A stretch of 64,000 nt of DNA from contig CBDFGT010000039.1 in NCBI GenBank assembly GCA_965247225.1, positions 124,001 through 188,000 of the forward strand. The letters are read 5' to 3'. The notes beneath the pieces are model-generated. The model worked only from the letters and a program-made list of their open reading frames with translations. It was not told where the DNA came from and searched no databases. A program made the position numbers and the translations under genes. Below, in pieces: positions 1-8,210 of this stretch (positions are counted from its first letter, which is position 1; each line of letters begins with the position of its first letter). Origin of the DNA: CBDFGT01 sp965247225. Lineage in GTDB: Bacteria > Pseudomonadota > Alphaproteobacteria > Rhizobiales > Rhizobiaceae.

Positions 1-311
1 CGGACAGGAAGACCACCGGCCAGATGGGTGACAGACCCCTGCGAGGCGATGCCTGCCGTAACGCCAAATTCAAAGGCCATAGAACCTGTCGGCACATTGG
101 TCGATGCTGCGGTTTTGGCTTTGGCACGCGCCGTATGCACGGAAAGGTATTTGGCACCATCCATGCGGATCTGCCCCAGAACTTCACCGCTTGCATCAAC
201 GATGACGATATTCTGCGGCACGTTCATGCCTTCAGCATGGGCTACGCCTGCTGCCAGAGCCTTCATCACGCCTTCGTGGCTCAGTGCGACAGTTTCACGA
301 AAATTTGCCAT
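1..311 (-). CDS. GlcG/HbpS-family protein, C-terminus off the left edge
   Basis: This is an open frame of 103 codons from ATG at 309-311 that runs off the window. It starts MANFRETVALSHEGVMKA and contains the family pattern of alternating small residues, with the segment TARAKAKTAAS and then FGVTAGIAS. This matches the N-terminal two thirds of the GlcG/HbpS fold, proteins of about 140 residues that bind small ligands or haem and often sit beside sugar-acid or glycolate genes. A Shine-Dalgarno AAGGAAA lies just upstream. It follows the LacI gene by about 40 bases on the same strand, so the two are probably co-transcribed. The exact ligand cannot be told from the sequence. Confidence 0.8.
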   Translation of the reverse strand, partial: MANFRETVALSHEGVMKALAAGVAHAEGMNVPQNIVIVDASGEVLGQIRMDGAKYLSVHTARAKAKTAASTNVPTGSMAFEFGVTAGIASQGSVTHLAGGLPV

Positions 312-351
312 GGTGTTTCCTTCAATTCCAAAAGTTTCGTCTTCTCATAAA

Positions 352-1398
352 TCAGGCGCTTTCGCGCAATATCACCTTGTAGCCTGTCAGCACAATTTCA
401 TCTGCCATGCGCCCGCCGCCCTGCAGCGCCATCAGCAACCGAGCGGCCGCCTGTCTGCCAATCCCGTAGCAATCCACATTGATGGTGGTGATGCGGGGAT
501 GACAACAAGCGGATATCTCATAATCCCCGAAACCGGCGATGGCAATGTCTTGCGGAATTCTCAGGCCACGACGCTGGCATTCCATCAGTGCACCAAAGGC
601 CGACAGATCGGACACACAGAGGACCACATCCGTATCGGGCCAGCGCTCCAGCATGGAGACGATGGCCTGACCACCCTGCTCCATGGAAATGGGCGGCACA
701 CCAAAGGAGATGACCCGGCCGGGCGACAGGCCCAGCTCCTCAACCGCCTGCAAAAACCCGGCCCGTCGCTGGCTGCCGCGTGTATCACGCGCAGTCGTGC
801 CACCAATATAGCCGAATTTCCGGTAGCCGCGCTCGGCCAGCGCCCGCACCAGTAGTGCCATAGCCTCCGTATTGGAAAATCCAACCACCTGATCAATGGG
901 GTCGGACGGCACATCCCAGGTCTCGACAACCGGAATTCCGGCATTGCGCAGCATGCGCCGTGCCCGGTCCGTATGCGCACCACCGGTGAGAATCATGCCT
1001 TCCGGCCGGCGTTTCAACATGGATTCAATCAGCGTTTCTTCTTTCTCAACCGAATAATCGGTGTAGCCGAGCAGCAATTGCAGGCCGGTCTTTTCCAGCG
1101 CATCCGTGATGCCACGCGCCGTATCGGAAAAATTGGAATTGTTGATGCTGGGAACCAGAACGGCAATGAATCCTGTCTTGCGGGAGGACAGGCTGCCTGC
1201 CGACTGGTCCAGAACATAACCCAGTGTATTGACTGCATTCAAAATACGCTCGCGCGTGGCCGCAGACACCGTGCGCTCATCGCGCAGCGCCCTTGAAACA
1301 GTCATGGTCGACACACCGGCAAAATGGGCAACATCAGCCATTGTAGGCTTTTGAACATCCGCCGAACGTGAACGCTGATCTGGGGTCTTGTCGGCCAT
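352..1398 (-). CDS. LacI-family transcriptional regulator
   Basis: This 348-residue protein has an N-terminal LacI helix-turn-helix (about residues 19-65: MADVAHFAGVSTMTVSRAL, then the hinge helix) and a periplasmic-binding-protein-like effector domain. The effector half (SRKTGFIAVLVPSINN, later FGYIGGTTARDTRGSQRR) most resembles the gluconate GntR branch of the family. It is divergent from a lactonase/dehydrogenase pair and upstream of a GlcG-like gene. The gap holds two palindromes with the ATCGAT core expected of LacI-type operators. I infer a local repressor of sugar-acid catabolism, induced by an aldonate or lactone. The effector is not identifiable from sequence. Confidence 0.9.
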   Translation of the reverse strand: MADKTPDQRSRSADVQKPTMADVAHFAGVSTMTVSRALRDERTVSAATRERILNAVNTLGYVLDQSAGSLSSRKTGFIAVLVPSINNSNFSDTARGITDALEKTGLQLLLGYTDYSVEKEETLIESMLKRRPEGMILTGGAHTDRARRMLRNAGIPVVETWDVPSDPIDQVVGFSNTEAMALLVRALAERGYRKFGYIGGTTARDTRGSQRRAGFLQAVEELGLSPGRVISFGVPPISMEQGGQAIVSMLERWPDTDVVLCVSDLSAFGALMECQRRGLRIPQDIAIAGFGDYEISACCHPRITTINVDCYGIGRQAAARLLMALQGGGRMADEIVLTGYKVILRESA

Positions 1399-1482
1399 TT
1401 GCTGTTTCCGCCCTGCCTGACCCGGGTCCGGACAGCGGCTGGGCTATCTGTCAGACCATGTTACAACATCGACATCATCATT

Positions 1483-1494
1483 GTTATCGATATC
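1483..1494. promoter_or_regulatory. candidate LacI-type operator 1
   Basis: GTTATCGATATC differs by two bases from the perfect palindrome at 1575. It lies about 85 bases upstream of the lacI start, in the divergent control region. LacI-family operators typically have a central CG inside an A/T-rich dyad, as here. Confidence 0.5.
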
Positions 1495-1574
1495 AAAACA
1501 GGTTGAAAAGTCCACATCAACCCGATCTTTATCTTCAAACCTCGCATGTCAGGCTATGAATGTTCCCTGAATTC

Positions 1575-1586
1575 GTTATCGATAAC
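1575..1586. promoter_or_regulatory. candidate LacI-type operator 2
   Basis: GTTATCGATAAC is a perfect 12-base palindrome 31 bases upstream of the lactonase ATG. Its position is suited to blocking transcription of the 1618-3453 operon. It shares its half-site with the copy at 1483. Confidence 0.6.
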
Positions 1587-1617
1587 AGCTTGGGTGCCAT
1601 GACGGAGGAGGGACACG

Positions 1618-2544
1618 ATGTTTGGAGAAATTGACGGGGCAGGATTTGAGGTTTTTGATCCGCGTTTTCGGGATTGTTTTGTCGGCCATGCGCGTGTCGA
1701 GCGCCTGTGGACAGGTGCACGCTGGCTGGAGGGGCCCGCCTGGTTTGCGGCCGGGCGCTATCTGCTGTTCTCGGATATTCCCAACAACCGCCTGATGCGG
1801 TTTGACGAGGTTTCCGGGACTGTTCATCCCTTCCGCACGCCCTCGCATTTCTGCAATGGCAACACAGTGGACCGGCAAGGCCGTCTGGTGACCTGCGAAC
1901 ACCTGACCCGGCGGGTAACCCGCACGGAAATTGACGGCTCCATCACCGTGATTGCCGATCTCCATGACGGCAAGCGGCTGAATTCACCCAATGATGTCGT
2001 GGTGAAATCCGACGGTTCCATCTGGTTTACCGATCCCAGCTACGGCATTTTGTCGGATTACGAAGGCGAATATGCTGACCTCGAACAGGATGGCTGCCAT
2101 GTTTACCGCGTGGATGGCACTACGGGTGCGACTGCCCGTGTGGCGCATGATTTTGCAAAGCCGAACGGACTGGCCTTTTCGACGGACGAGAAGATCCTCT
2201 ATATTGCTGATACGGGTGTTTCCCACAGGCCGGATGGCCCGCGCCATATTCGCAAGATGGCCGTTCGACCAGACCAGAGTCTTGAGGACATGGGTGTATT
2301 TGCTGTTTGCGGCACAGGCGTTTTTGACGGCTTCAGGGTTGACCGCAAGGACAGGATCTGGACGAGCGCCGGTCAGGGTGTGGACTGCTACGACCCGGAC
2401 GGAACATTGATCGGTCGGATTCGTATTCCAGAAGGTGTTGCTAATGTGACGTTTGGCGGGCCGAAGAAAAACCGCCTGTTCATTTGCGGCACAACATCGC
2501 TTTACGCCGTCTACCTCACCGCCAATGGCTGCACACTCGGTTAA
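1618..2544 (+). CDS. SMP-30/gluconolactonase family lactonase
   Basis: This 308-residue six-bladed propeller enzyme is expected to hydrolyse sugar lactones to aldonates with a divalent metal. The family's metal-site regions are visible: Glu in WLEGPAWF (near residue 38), Asn in SPNDVVVKSDG (near 125) and Asp in GVFDGFRVDRKDR (near 240). No signal peptide is seen, so it should be cytoplasmic. The start has a very strong Shine-Dalgarno (GGAGGAGGGA). The dehydrogenase gene follows within 40 bases, giving a two-gene operon under the adjacent LacI regulator. Substrate specificity is not readable from sequence. Confidence 0.9.
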   Translation: MFGEIDGAGFEVFDPRFRDCFVGHARVERLWTGARWLEGPAWFAAGRYLLFSDIPNNRLMRFDEVSGTVHPFRTPSHFCNGNTVDRQGRLVTCEHLTRRVTRTEIDGSITVIADLHDGKRLNSPNDVVVKSDGSIWFTDPSYGILSDYEGEYADLEQDGCHVYRVDGTTGATARVAHDFAKPNGLAFSTDEKILYIADTGVSHRPDGPRHIRKMAVRPDQSLEDMGVFAVCGTGVFDGFRVDRKDRIWTSAGQGVDCYDPDGTLIGRIRIPEGVANVTFGGPKKNRLFICGTTSLYAVYLTANGCTLG

Positions 2545-2580
2545 GCCATTCCAGACAATACGATGCAACAGGGATCTCTC

Positions 2581-3453
2581 ATGCCAGAAACAATTGCCTT
2601 CCTTGGAACCGGGCTGATGGGCGGCCCCATGGCCCGCAACCTTTTGCAGGCAGGCTTTGCGGTGACCGTATGGAACCGGACCCGCGCCAAGGCTGATGCG
2701 CTTGGCGCATTTGGTGCGACGGTTGTTTCAGACGCAACCGGGGCCGTGGCCGGGGCCGATCTTGTGATCACGATGCTGAGTGACGGACCTGCCGTTGGTG
2801 CCTTGCTGTTTTCCGATGGGGTAGCACGGGCAATGAAAACCGGTGCCATCGTCATTGACATGAGTTCGATCAAGCCTGCAGAGGCCCGCGCCCATGCCAC
2901 GGCCTTGCAGGCCCTGTCCGTCGCGCATCTGGATGCCCCTGTCAGCGGCGGCACGAAGGGAGCGGATAGCGCAACACTTGCGATTATGGCAGGCGGTGAG
3001 CCTGCGGTGTTTGAACGTGCAAAGTCCGTCCTGTCGGCCATGGGACGGCCAGTTCTGGTCGGACCTTCGGGCTGCGGACAATTGGCCAAACTGGCCAACC
3101 AGGGGATTGTTGCCATTACGATCGGTGCCGTTGCCGAAGCCATGCTGCTGATGCAGCGTGGTGGAGCAGACATGAACGGGTTACGCGACGCATTGAAGGG
3201 CGGCTTTGCCGACAGTATCATCCTGCAGCAGCACGGCAAGCGCATGGCCGACCGTGATTTTGTTCCGGGAGGACGCGCGGCCTTCCAGCTGAAAGACCTC
3301 GACAACCTTGTTCAGGAAGCGCATGCCCTGGGATTGACACTGCCCCTGTCGCAGATGCAGCAATCCCGCTTCCACCATCTTGTCCATGCTCTCGACGGCG
3401 CGGATATGGACCATTCGGCCCTGTTTCTGCAACTGCTTTCCGAAAACCGGTAA
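2581..3453 (+). CDS. NAD(P)-dependent beta-hydroxyacid dehydrogenase (3-hydroxyisobutyrate/tartronate-semialdehyde reductase family)
   Basis: The N-terminal Rossmann fold carries GTGLMGGPMARNL. The substrate loop DAPVSGGTKGA lies near residue 120 and the catalytic lysine is in GQLAKLANQ near residue 170. At 290 residues the length is normal for the family, which oxidises or reduces small beta-hydroxy acids. I chose the ATG at 2581 because AGGGA sits five bases ahead; an in-frame ATG at 2563 would add six residues. Directly behind the lactonase, it probably handles a later oxidation or reduction of the same sugar acid. The precise substrate is inferred, not shown. Confidence 0.88.
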   Translation: MPETIAFLGTGLMGGPMARNLLQAGFAVTVWNRTRAKADALGAFGATVVSDATGAVAGADLVITMLSDGPAVGALLFSDGVARAMKTGAIVIDMSSIKPAEARAHATALQALSVAHLDAPVSGGTKGADSATLAIMAGGEPAVFERAKSVLSAMGRPVLVGPSGCGQLAKLANQGIVAITIGAVAEAMLLMQRGGADMNGLRDALKGGFADSIILQQHGKRMADRDFVPGGRAAFQLKDLDNLVQEAHALGLTLPLSQMQQSRFHHLVHALDGADMDHSALFLQLLSENR

Positions 3454-3510
3454 GGACTTGTGCCGTCGCAGTGTCCCCTGAAGCTGTTGCGATCTTTCAG
3501 ATTCGATTGC

Positions 3511-3583
3511 CACGCTTCAAGTCTTTGTTTTTACGCATGTCGTTATCGCAAAACCGCTGCACACTTTTGCGCGACATGCTTTA
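3511..3583. repeat. dispersed palindromic intergenic repeat, copy 1
   Basis: This 73-base element has arms GCATGTCG and CGACATGC around a core with TTATCGCAAAACCGCTG. It recurs almost unchanged at 59571-59642. It lies between two converging genes and its edge overlaps the stop codon of the MFS gene. It resembles the small palindromic repeats scattered in Rhizobiales intergenic regions. As RNA it would fold into a hairpin and may act as a terminator or mRNA 3' stabiliser. Confidence 0.75.
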
Positions 3584-5116
3584 TTCCTGAACCGGTTCTA
3601 TTTTCTGCCCGGTCGGCAACCTGATGTCTTTCAGTGTCATCGAGGCCATGAACCCGATGACGGCAATGCAGGCTGATGTCAGGAACAATGGCGTGAACGC
3701 AGCTTCATAGACGCCGGCCAGTGCTGCCCTTGCAGGGGCGGAAAGTGCGGCGATAGCGGCCGGAGTGAGGTTTTCAATATTGTCCACCCCCTGGATGGCA
3801 CCCGCATGACGACCAATTCCGGAACTGAGGATGGCACCATAAATGGAAATGGCAAGGGAAGCACCGGCCAGATGCATCAGGGTGATGGCACCCGTGGCGG
3901 CACCCACATTTTCAGGACTGGTGACATTTTGTGTGCCGATTACCGGCACCTGCTGCCCAAAGCCGATGCTGATACCATGCAAGAGCATGATGGCGATGAT
4001 GAGCGGCAGATACCCGAGGCTTGCAGCCTGACTGAAAGCGAACAATGCCAGCGCAGAGCCTGCACAGCCGATCATGGAAAAGATCTTCAGTTTGCCGCTC
4101 CTGGAAATCAAGCGTCCGGCCGTGAGAGAGCCCACGGCAATGCCGCCTGTTGTGGCAATGAAGAAAAGGCCAGCAATGGACGGCGAAAGACCTGTTGTCG
4201 TTTGCAGGTACAGTGCCACATAATTGACAATACCAATACCGAAGGCACCGGAACTGAGGGCAATGACCATGAACCGCACCACGCTGGCATTGCCAAACAG
4301 GGACAGGGGAATGACAGGCTCCGGCGCACGGCTTTCCACCCTGACCCAGATCATGGCTGACACGATACCAAGGGCGAGCACCGCAAGGCTTGGTGCGGAC
4401 AGAAGCGAGCCGAAGATCTGGCCGCTGTCAGCCCACATCACTATGCTTGCCACCGTGATGGCCAGCAATACTGCACCGGCATAATCCACCACCGGCTTGC
4501 GCTCAGGTTTGCGCAAGGGCAGGAAAACAGCAAGTGCGGTGACAACCAGAATGCCGATGGGAAGGTTGACCAGGAAGATGGAACGCCATCCGAAATGATC
4601 GCTCATGGCACCGCCGAGCGTCGGTCCGACAGCCCCTGAAATCATGATCATCAGGCTTGAATAGCTCTGGCGTCTGGCGCGCTCGCGCGGCGGAAACAGA
4701 TCGGCATTGATGGAAAAGATGGAGACCATGATGCCGCCACCGCCAAGCCCCTGCAGCACACGGGCGGCGATCAGCCCGTTCATCGACTGGGCGAGACCGC
4801 ATACCAGCGAACCGGCCGTGAAGAGGGTCACGGCGACGATCATCACATATTTGCGTCCGAACAGGTCTCCCAGCTTGCCGTAAATGGGCATGACAGCGCA
4901 TGTTGCCAGAAGATAGGCGGAACCAACCCAGCCGAAGCGTTCCAGCGCTCCGAACTCTCCGACAATCGTTGGAAGTGCTGTTGAGACAATCTGGTTGTCC
5001 AGCGTGGCCATGAACAGGCCCGCCATCAGGATGAGGAATACGATATTTCGTAAACCCTGGTCGGTGATCAACGGTGTGAAGTCCGGGGAAACGGATGGGA
5101 TTGCTGTATCTGACAT
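3581..5116 (-). CDS. MFS multidrug efflux transporter, DHA2-type (14 TM)
   Basis: This is an inner-membrane proton-driven efflux pump of about 511 residues. The DHA2 hallmarks are visible: LDNQIVSTALPTI in the first helix, GKLGDLFGRK in the loop between helices 2 and 3, and RVLQGLGGGG near helix 4. The length fits 14 helices. I chose the ATG at 5116 (MSDTAIPSV); upstream in-frame ATGs at 5131 and 5161 exist, but the last would overlap the operator. The gene is divergent from a MarR regulator across a large symmetric palindrome, the usual arrangement for an inducible drug exporter. The substrate is unknown. Confidence 0.9.
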   Translation of the reverse strand: MSDTAIPSVSPDFTPLITDQGLRNIVFLILMAGLFMATLDNQIVSTALPTIVGEFGALERFGWVGSAYLLATCAVMPIYGKLGDLFGRKYVMIVAVTLFTAGSLVCGLAQSMNGLIAARVLQGLGGGGIMVSIFSINADLFPPRERARRQSYSSLMIMISGAVGPTLGGAMSDHFGWRSIFLVNLPIGILVVTALAVFLPLRKPERKPVVDYAGAVLLAITVASIVMWADSGQIFGSLLSAPSLAVLALGIVSAMIWVRVESRAPEPVIPLSLFGNASVVRFMVIALSSGAFGIGIVNYVALYLQTTTGLSPSIAGLFFIATTGGIAVGSLTAGRLISRSGKLKIFSMIGCAGSALALFAFSQAASLGYLPLIIAIMLLHGISIGFGQQVPVIGTQNVTSPENVGAATGAITLMHLAGASLAISIYGAILSSGIGRHAGAIQGVDNIENLTPAAIAALSAPARAALAGVYEAAFTPLFLTSACIAVIGFMASMTLKDIRLPTGQKIEPVQE

Positions 5117-5138
5117 GGCCTGATCTTTCATTGGGATG

Positions 5139-5205
5139 TGCAATATATATGCTAACAGCATACATATGTAAATGGCATAAATATGACATATGCATATATA
5201 TTGCA
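5139..5205. promoter_or_regulatory. divergent MFS/marR operator region
   Basis: A perfect 14-base inverted repeat, TGCAATATATATGC at 5139-5152 and its complement at 5192-5205, brackets a 39-base spacer. The spacer holds the palindrome TACATATGTA (5161-5170). MarR dimers bind A/T-rich dyads of this kind, and the region covers both likely promoters. Confidence 0.7.
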
Positions 5206-5234
5206 GTTTCAGATCTTTCTGTTATGATGCGGTC

Positions 5235-5747
5235 ATGACAAGGAAACAGGAACAGCCAGGCTCCGGCCTGAAACCAGCCATCATAGAGCAGATTGGTGAT
5301 GCCATGCGCCGCATGCGTGTGCTCACAGGGCGACGTATCATTGGCCGGCAGGCCCTCAAGCGCATGGATAACGGGCTGGAACTTTCGCATCTTGATGTGA
5401 TCAGTGTTGCGCGACGTTCACAGGATGTGACGATTGGCATGGTTGCGGACGAAATGCGCATTGATCCCTCCCGCGCAAGCCGCATTGTCGGCGAGCTTGT
5501 GACCCAGGGTGTTCTTGAGCGCCGGGCATCACAACATGATGCACGTCGTACCATTATTGCACTGACCGGGCTTGGACACGCACTCGTTGCCACGGCAGAA
5601 GCAACCAAGAATGACATCATCCATGAGGTGATCGGCGGCTGGCCTGCCGAGGATATCGAAAATTTCGCACGGCTTTATCATGCCTTCACGACAGGTCTGG
5701 AGACCTGCCTGATGGACACCGGGGACGATCCCCTGACACCTGCCTGA
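5235..5747 (+). CDS. MarR-family transcriptional regulator
   Basis: This protein of about 170 residues has a winged-helix core (VTIGMVADEMRIDPSRASR, then GELVTQGVLERR and the wing QHDARRTIIALTGLG). The start at 5235 (MTRKQEQPGSG) is preferred over 5190, which would place the coding start inside the operator. It is divergent from the DHA2 exporter and most likely represses both genes, with release on binding a small aromatic or drug-like ligand. The ligand is inferred from the family only. Confidence 0.88.
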   Translation: MTRKQEQPGSGLKPAIIEQIGDAMRRMRVLTGRRIIGRQALKRMDNGLELSHLDVISVARRSQDVTIGMVADEMRIDPSRASRIVGELVTQGVLERRASQHDARRTIIALTGLGHALVATAEATKNDIIHEVIGGWPAEDIENFARLYHAFTTGLETCLMDTGDDPLTPA

Positions 5748-5906
5748 TGACGGAATTCTACCCGTATGATCTTCCGGTTTCTTGCTGTTTTCCCGTATGG
5801 CAATTATCGACAAGCGGTTAAAATTTTACATTTGCCATTATCCCGTCTGCAATGATTGCCATGCAATCCGTGGACCATAACAATCGAACAGTTGCGGGAG
5901 TGTACT

Positions 5907-7169
5907 GTGCATATTCCAGATTCCAGGACGCTTCTCCAGCGTCTGCATCATCATATTGCCAATTCCGTATCCAGCATTGACGGCCATTTTTCCATCATAC
6001 TTGCCTTGCTGCTCCCTTTGCTTGTTGTCTCCGCCGGTGGCGTCGTGCAATATATCGGCTTTATGAATGATCGTACTGCGATACAGGCCGCCCTGGACAG
6101 CGGCGTTCTGAAAGCCGCATCATTAAAGACTGAAGCTGAACAGCTGACAACTGTTTCGCACTTTCTGGCCGCCAACTGGTCTGCGACGGCATCCGGTTCG
6201 TCAATTGTGCAATCCGGTCTGGCCGTTACCACAAACCCGGACCACAGTTTGACGGCCACATTTGGCGGAACCTACATGCCGCAGTTCCTCCAGGGGTTTG
6301 GCTTGCCCGCCTTTGATGTCACCATCCGTGCAACGGCCTTAGCCATGGCTCAAGGACCGGCAACCGGCAGTCCCTGTATCATGATCATGGGAAACCGGAC
6401 GCAGGCCCTTCTGGTCAATTCCGGGGCCAGAGTTACATCCGAAGCCTGCGGGATTTATGTCCATTCCACACAGAACCCGGCCTTCATCATGGACTCCGGC
6501 GCATCCCTTTCGACGGCACAGTTCTGTGTCCGGGGAAACAAATATATCAACAATGGCGGAACGATTGCCAATCCGGTCTATGGCTGCGCTGCCCAAACGA
6601 ATCCTTACGCAGACAGCTTGCCCGCACCGGTCGTATCCTCCGTATGCGAGACCAGCGGCTGGAAAGACGGAAGCAGTTTTACCATCAATCCCGGCGTGCA
6701 CTGCGGCACGGGTTTCAATGGCAGCCCGACCATCACCTTTGCGCCCGGCCTGCATATCATCAAAAACACCATGATCATCAATTCCAGCTCCACCGTGATT
6801 GCCAGGGATGTCACCTTTTATTTCCCCGATGCCGACAGCAAGATCCAGTTCAACGGCAATGTGACATTCAAGGCCAGTGCACCGGCGACCGGACCCTATG
6901 CAGGCATATTGATGTTTGAAAATACGTCGACCTCGTCGAACAAGACGCAACTGGTGTTCAACGGCACCAAGGATTTTTCGTTGACCGGAATTATAGCGCT
7001 GCCGAACAGGGATGTGACTTTCAATTCCACCAGCACGCTGACCAGCAGCATTTTTATGGTGGTGAACTCGATGATCCTCAACGCTGCGAACTGGAACATT
7101 ACACCTTATGCAGCAGGCCGCAGTTCGTCCGGTCCGTCAGCCGGAAACGCTGTGCGTTTGACACAGTAA
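5907..7169 (+). CDS. TadE/TadG-like exported protein
   Basis: The N-terminal region contains a single hydrophobic helix (HFSIILALLLPLLVVSAGG) followed by ALDSGVLKAA, the arrangement of the Flp-pilus TadE/TadG-like N-terminal family. The remaining 350 or so residues are rich in Asn, Ser, Thr and Gly, with paired cysteines. They look like an extracytoplasmic beta-helix-like domain (repeats such as VTFYFPDADSKIQFNGNVTF). I chose GTG at 5907 because GGGAG lies six bases ahead; an ATG at 5856 has no good ribosome site. No other tad or flp genes are nearby, so it is a solitary member and its role is unknown. Confidence 0.7.
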   Translation: MHIPDSRTLLQRLHHHIANSVSSIDGHFSIILALLLPLLVVSAGGVVQYIGFMNDRTAIQAALDSGVLKAASLKTEAEQLTTVSHFLAANWSATASGSSIVQSGLAVTTNPDHSLTATFGGTYMPQFLQGFGLPAFDVTIRATALAMAQGPATGSPCIMIMGNRTQALLVNSGARVTSEACGIYVHSTQNPAFIMDSGASLSTAQFCVRGNKYINNGGTIANPVYGCAAQTNPYADSLPAPVVSSVCETSGWKDGSSFTINPGVHCGTGFNGSPTITFAPGLHIIKNTMIINSSSTVIARDVTFYFPDADSKIQFNGNVTFKASAPATGPYAGILMFENTSTSSNKTQLVFNGTKDFSLTGIIALPNRDVTFNSTSTLTSSIFMVVNSMILNAANWNITPYAAGRSSSGPSAGNAVRLTQ

Positions 7170-7241
7170 AATATCAGAGGGAGATGCAAACCCGCGCCGC
7201 GCCGTCCATGTCTGTTCCTCATCCGAAGATAAGGACAGTCA

Positions 7242-8210
7242 TTACAGGGGATTGTAACAGGACCAGGCATGCCCTTCATGAATGGCAAGATCCGGTGTCC
7301 GGGTTTTGCAGATATCCGTCGCCCGCCAGCAGCGCGGATGGAAATGACAGCCTGAGGGCGGGTTCAATGGCGACGGCAATTCGCCCTGCAAACTGATGCG
7401 GGTTTTCTTTCTGCCAGGATCGGCAACAGGTGTGGCCGACAGGAGGGCGGCTGTATAGGGATGTCTGGGATGCGCAAAGACTTCCGCTGTCCTGCCTGTC
7501 TCTACCGGACGACCCAGATACATCACCATGACATCGTCTGCGATATGCTGCACGACAGAAAGACCATGCGATATGAACAGATAGGCCAGCCCCATTTCCC
7601 TTTGCAGATCCATCAGCAGGTTCAAAACCTGTGCCTGGATGGACAGGTCGAGCGCGGAAACCGGCTCATCCAGTACCAGAATTTTCGGTTTCAGCATCAA
7701 TGCCCTGGCAATGGCGATGCGCTGGCGCTGGCCACCGGAAAACATGTGGGGATAGCGATCATAATGCTCCGGGCGCAGGCCGACCCGCGTCATCATCTCT
7801 TCGACCTTCCGCCGGCGTGTTGCAGCATCATCCGTGCCGAGAATGACCAGCGGCTCCTCAAGGATGGCTCCGACCTTCTGGCGGGGATTGAGCGAACCAT
7901 AGGGGTTCTGGAAAACGATCTGCACTGTCGAGCGCAATGTCCGGTCGCCGACATGGGCAGGCTTGCCATCAATCAGCAATGTCCCGGCGGTCGGATCCTC
8001 GATCATGGTCACAAGGCGGGCGAGTGTGGACTTTCCGCAGCCGGATTCGCCCACGACAGCCAGTGTCTTGCCGGATTCGAGGCTGAAGCTGACACCATTC
8101 AGTGCCTTGACAGTTGCGGCCTGCCTGAACATGCCGCCATTGACGTCGTAGAATCGGGCCAGATCACGGCCTTCCAGCACCGGGGTGGTTTTGGGTTGAG
8201 CGTTTTCCAT
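7242..8210 (-). CDS. dppF: peptide ABC transporter ATP-binding protein, DppF-type
   Basis: This 322-residue ATPase carries Walker A GESGCGKST, the signature FSGGQRQRIAIARAL and Walker B KILVLDEP. Its C-terminal oligopeptide extension contains the CHFHPRC motif that holds an Fe-S cluster in many Opp/Dpp ATPases. Its start overlaps the dppD stop by one base (TAATG), indicating translational coupling. It is the last gene of the dpp operon and powers import together with DppD. The symbol is by family position; di-, oligopeptide or haem specificity cannot be separated by sequence. Confidence 0.9.
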   Translation of the reverse strand: MENAQPKTTPVLEGRDLARFYDVNGGMFRQAATVKALNGVSFSLESGKTLAVVGESGCGKSTLARLVTMIEDPTAGTLLIDGKPAHVGDRTLRSTVQIVFQNPYGSLNPRQKVGAILEEPLVILGTDDAATRRRKVEEMMTRVGLRPEHYDRYPHMFSGGQRQRIAIARALMLKPKILVLDEPVSALDLSIQAQVLNLLMDLQREMGLAYLFISHGLSVVQHIADDVMVMYLGRPVETGRTAEVFAHPRHPYTAALLSATPVADPGRKKTRISLQGELPSPLNPPSGCHFHPRCWRATDICKTRTPDLAIHEGHAWSCYNPL

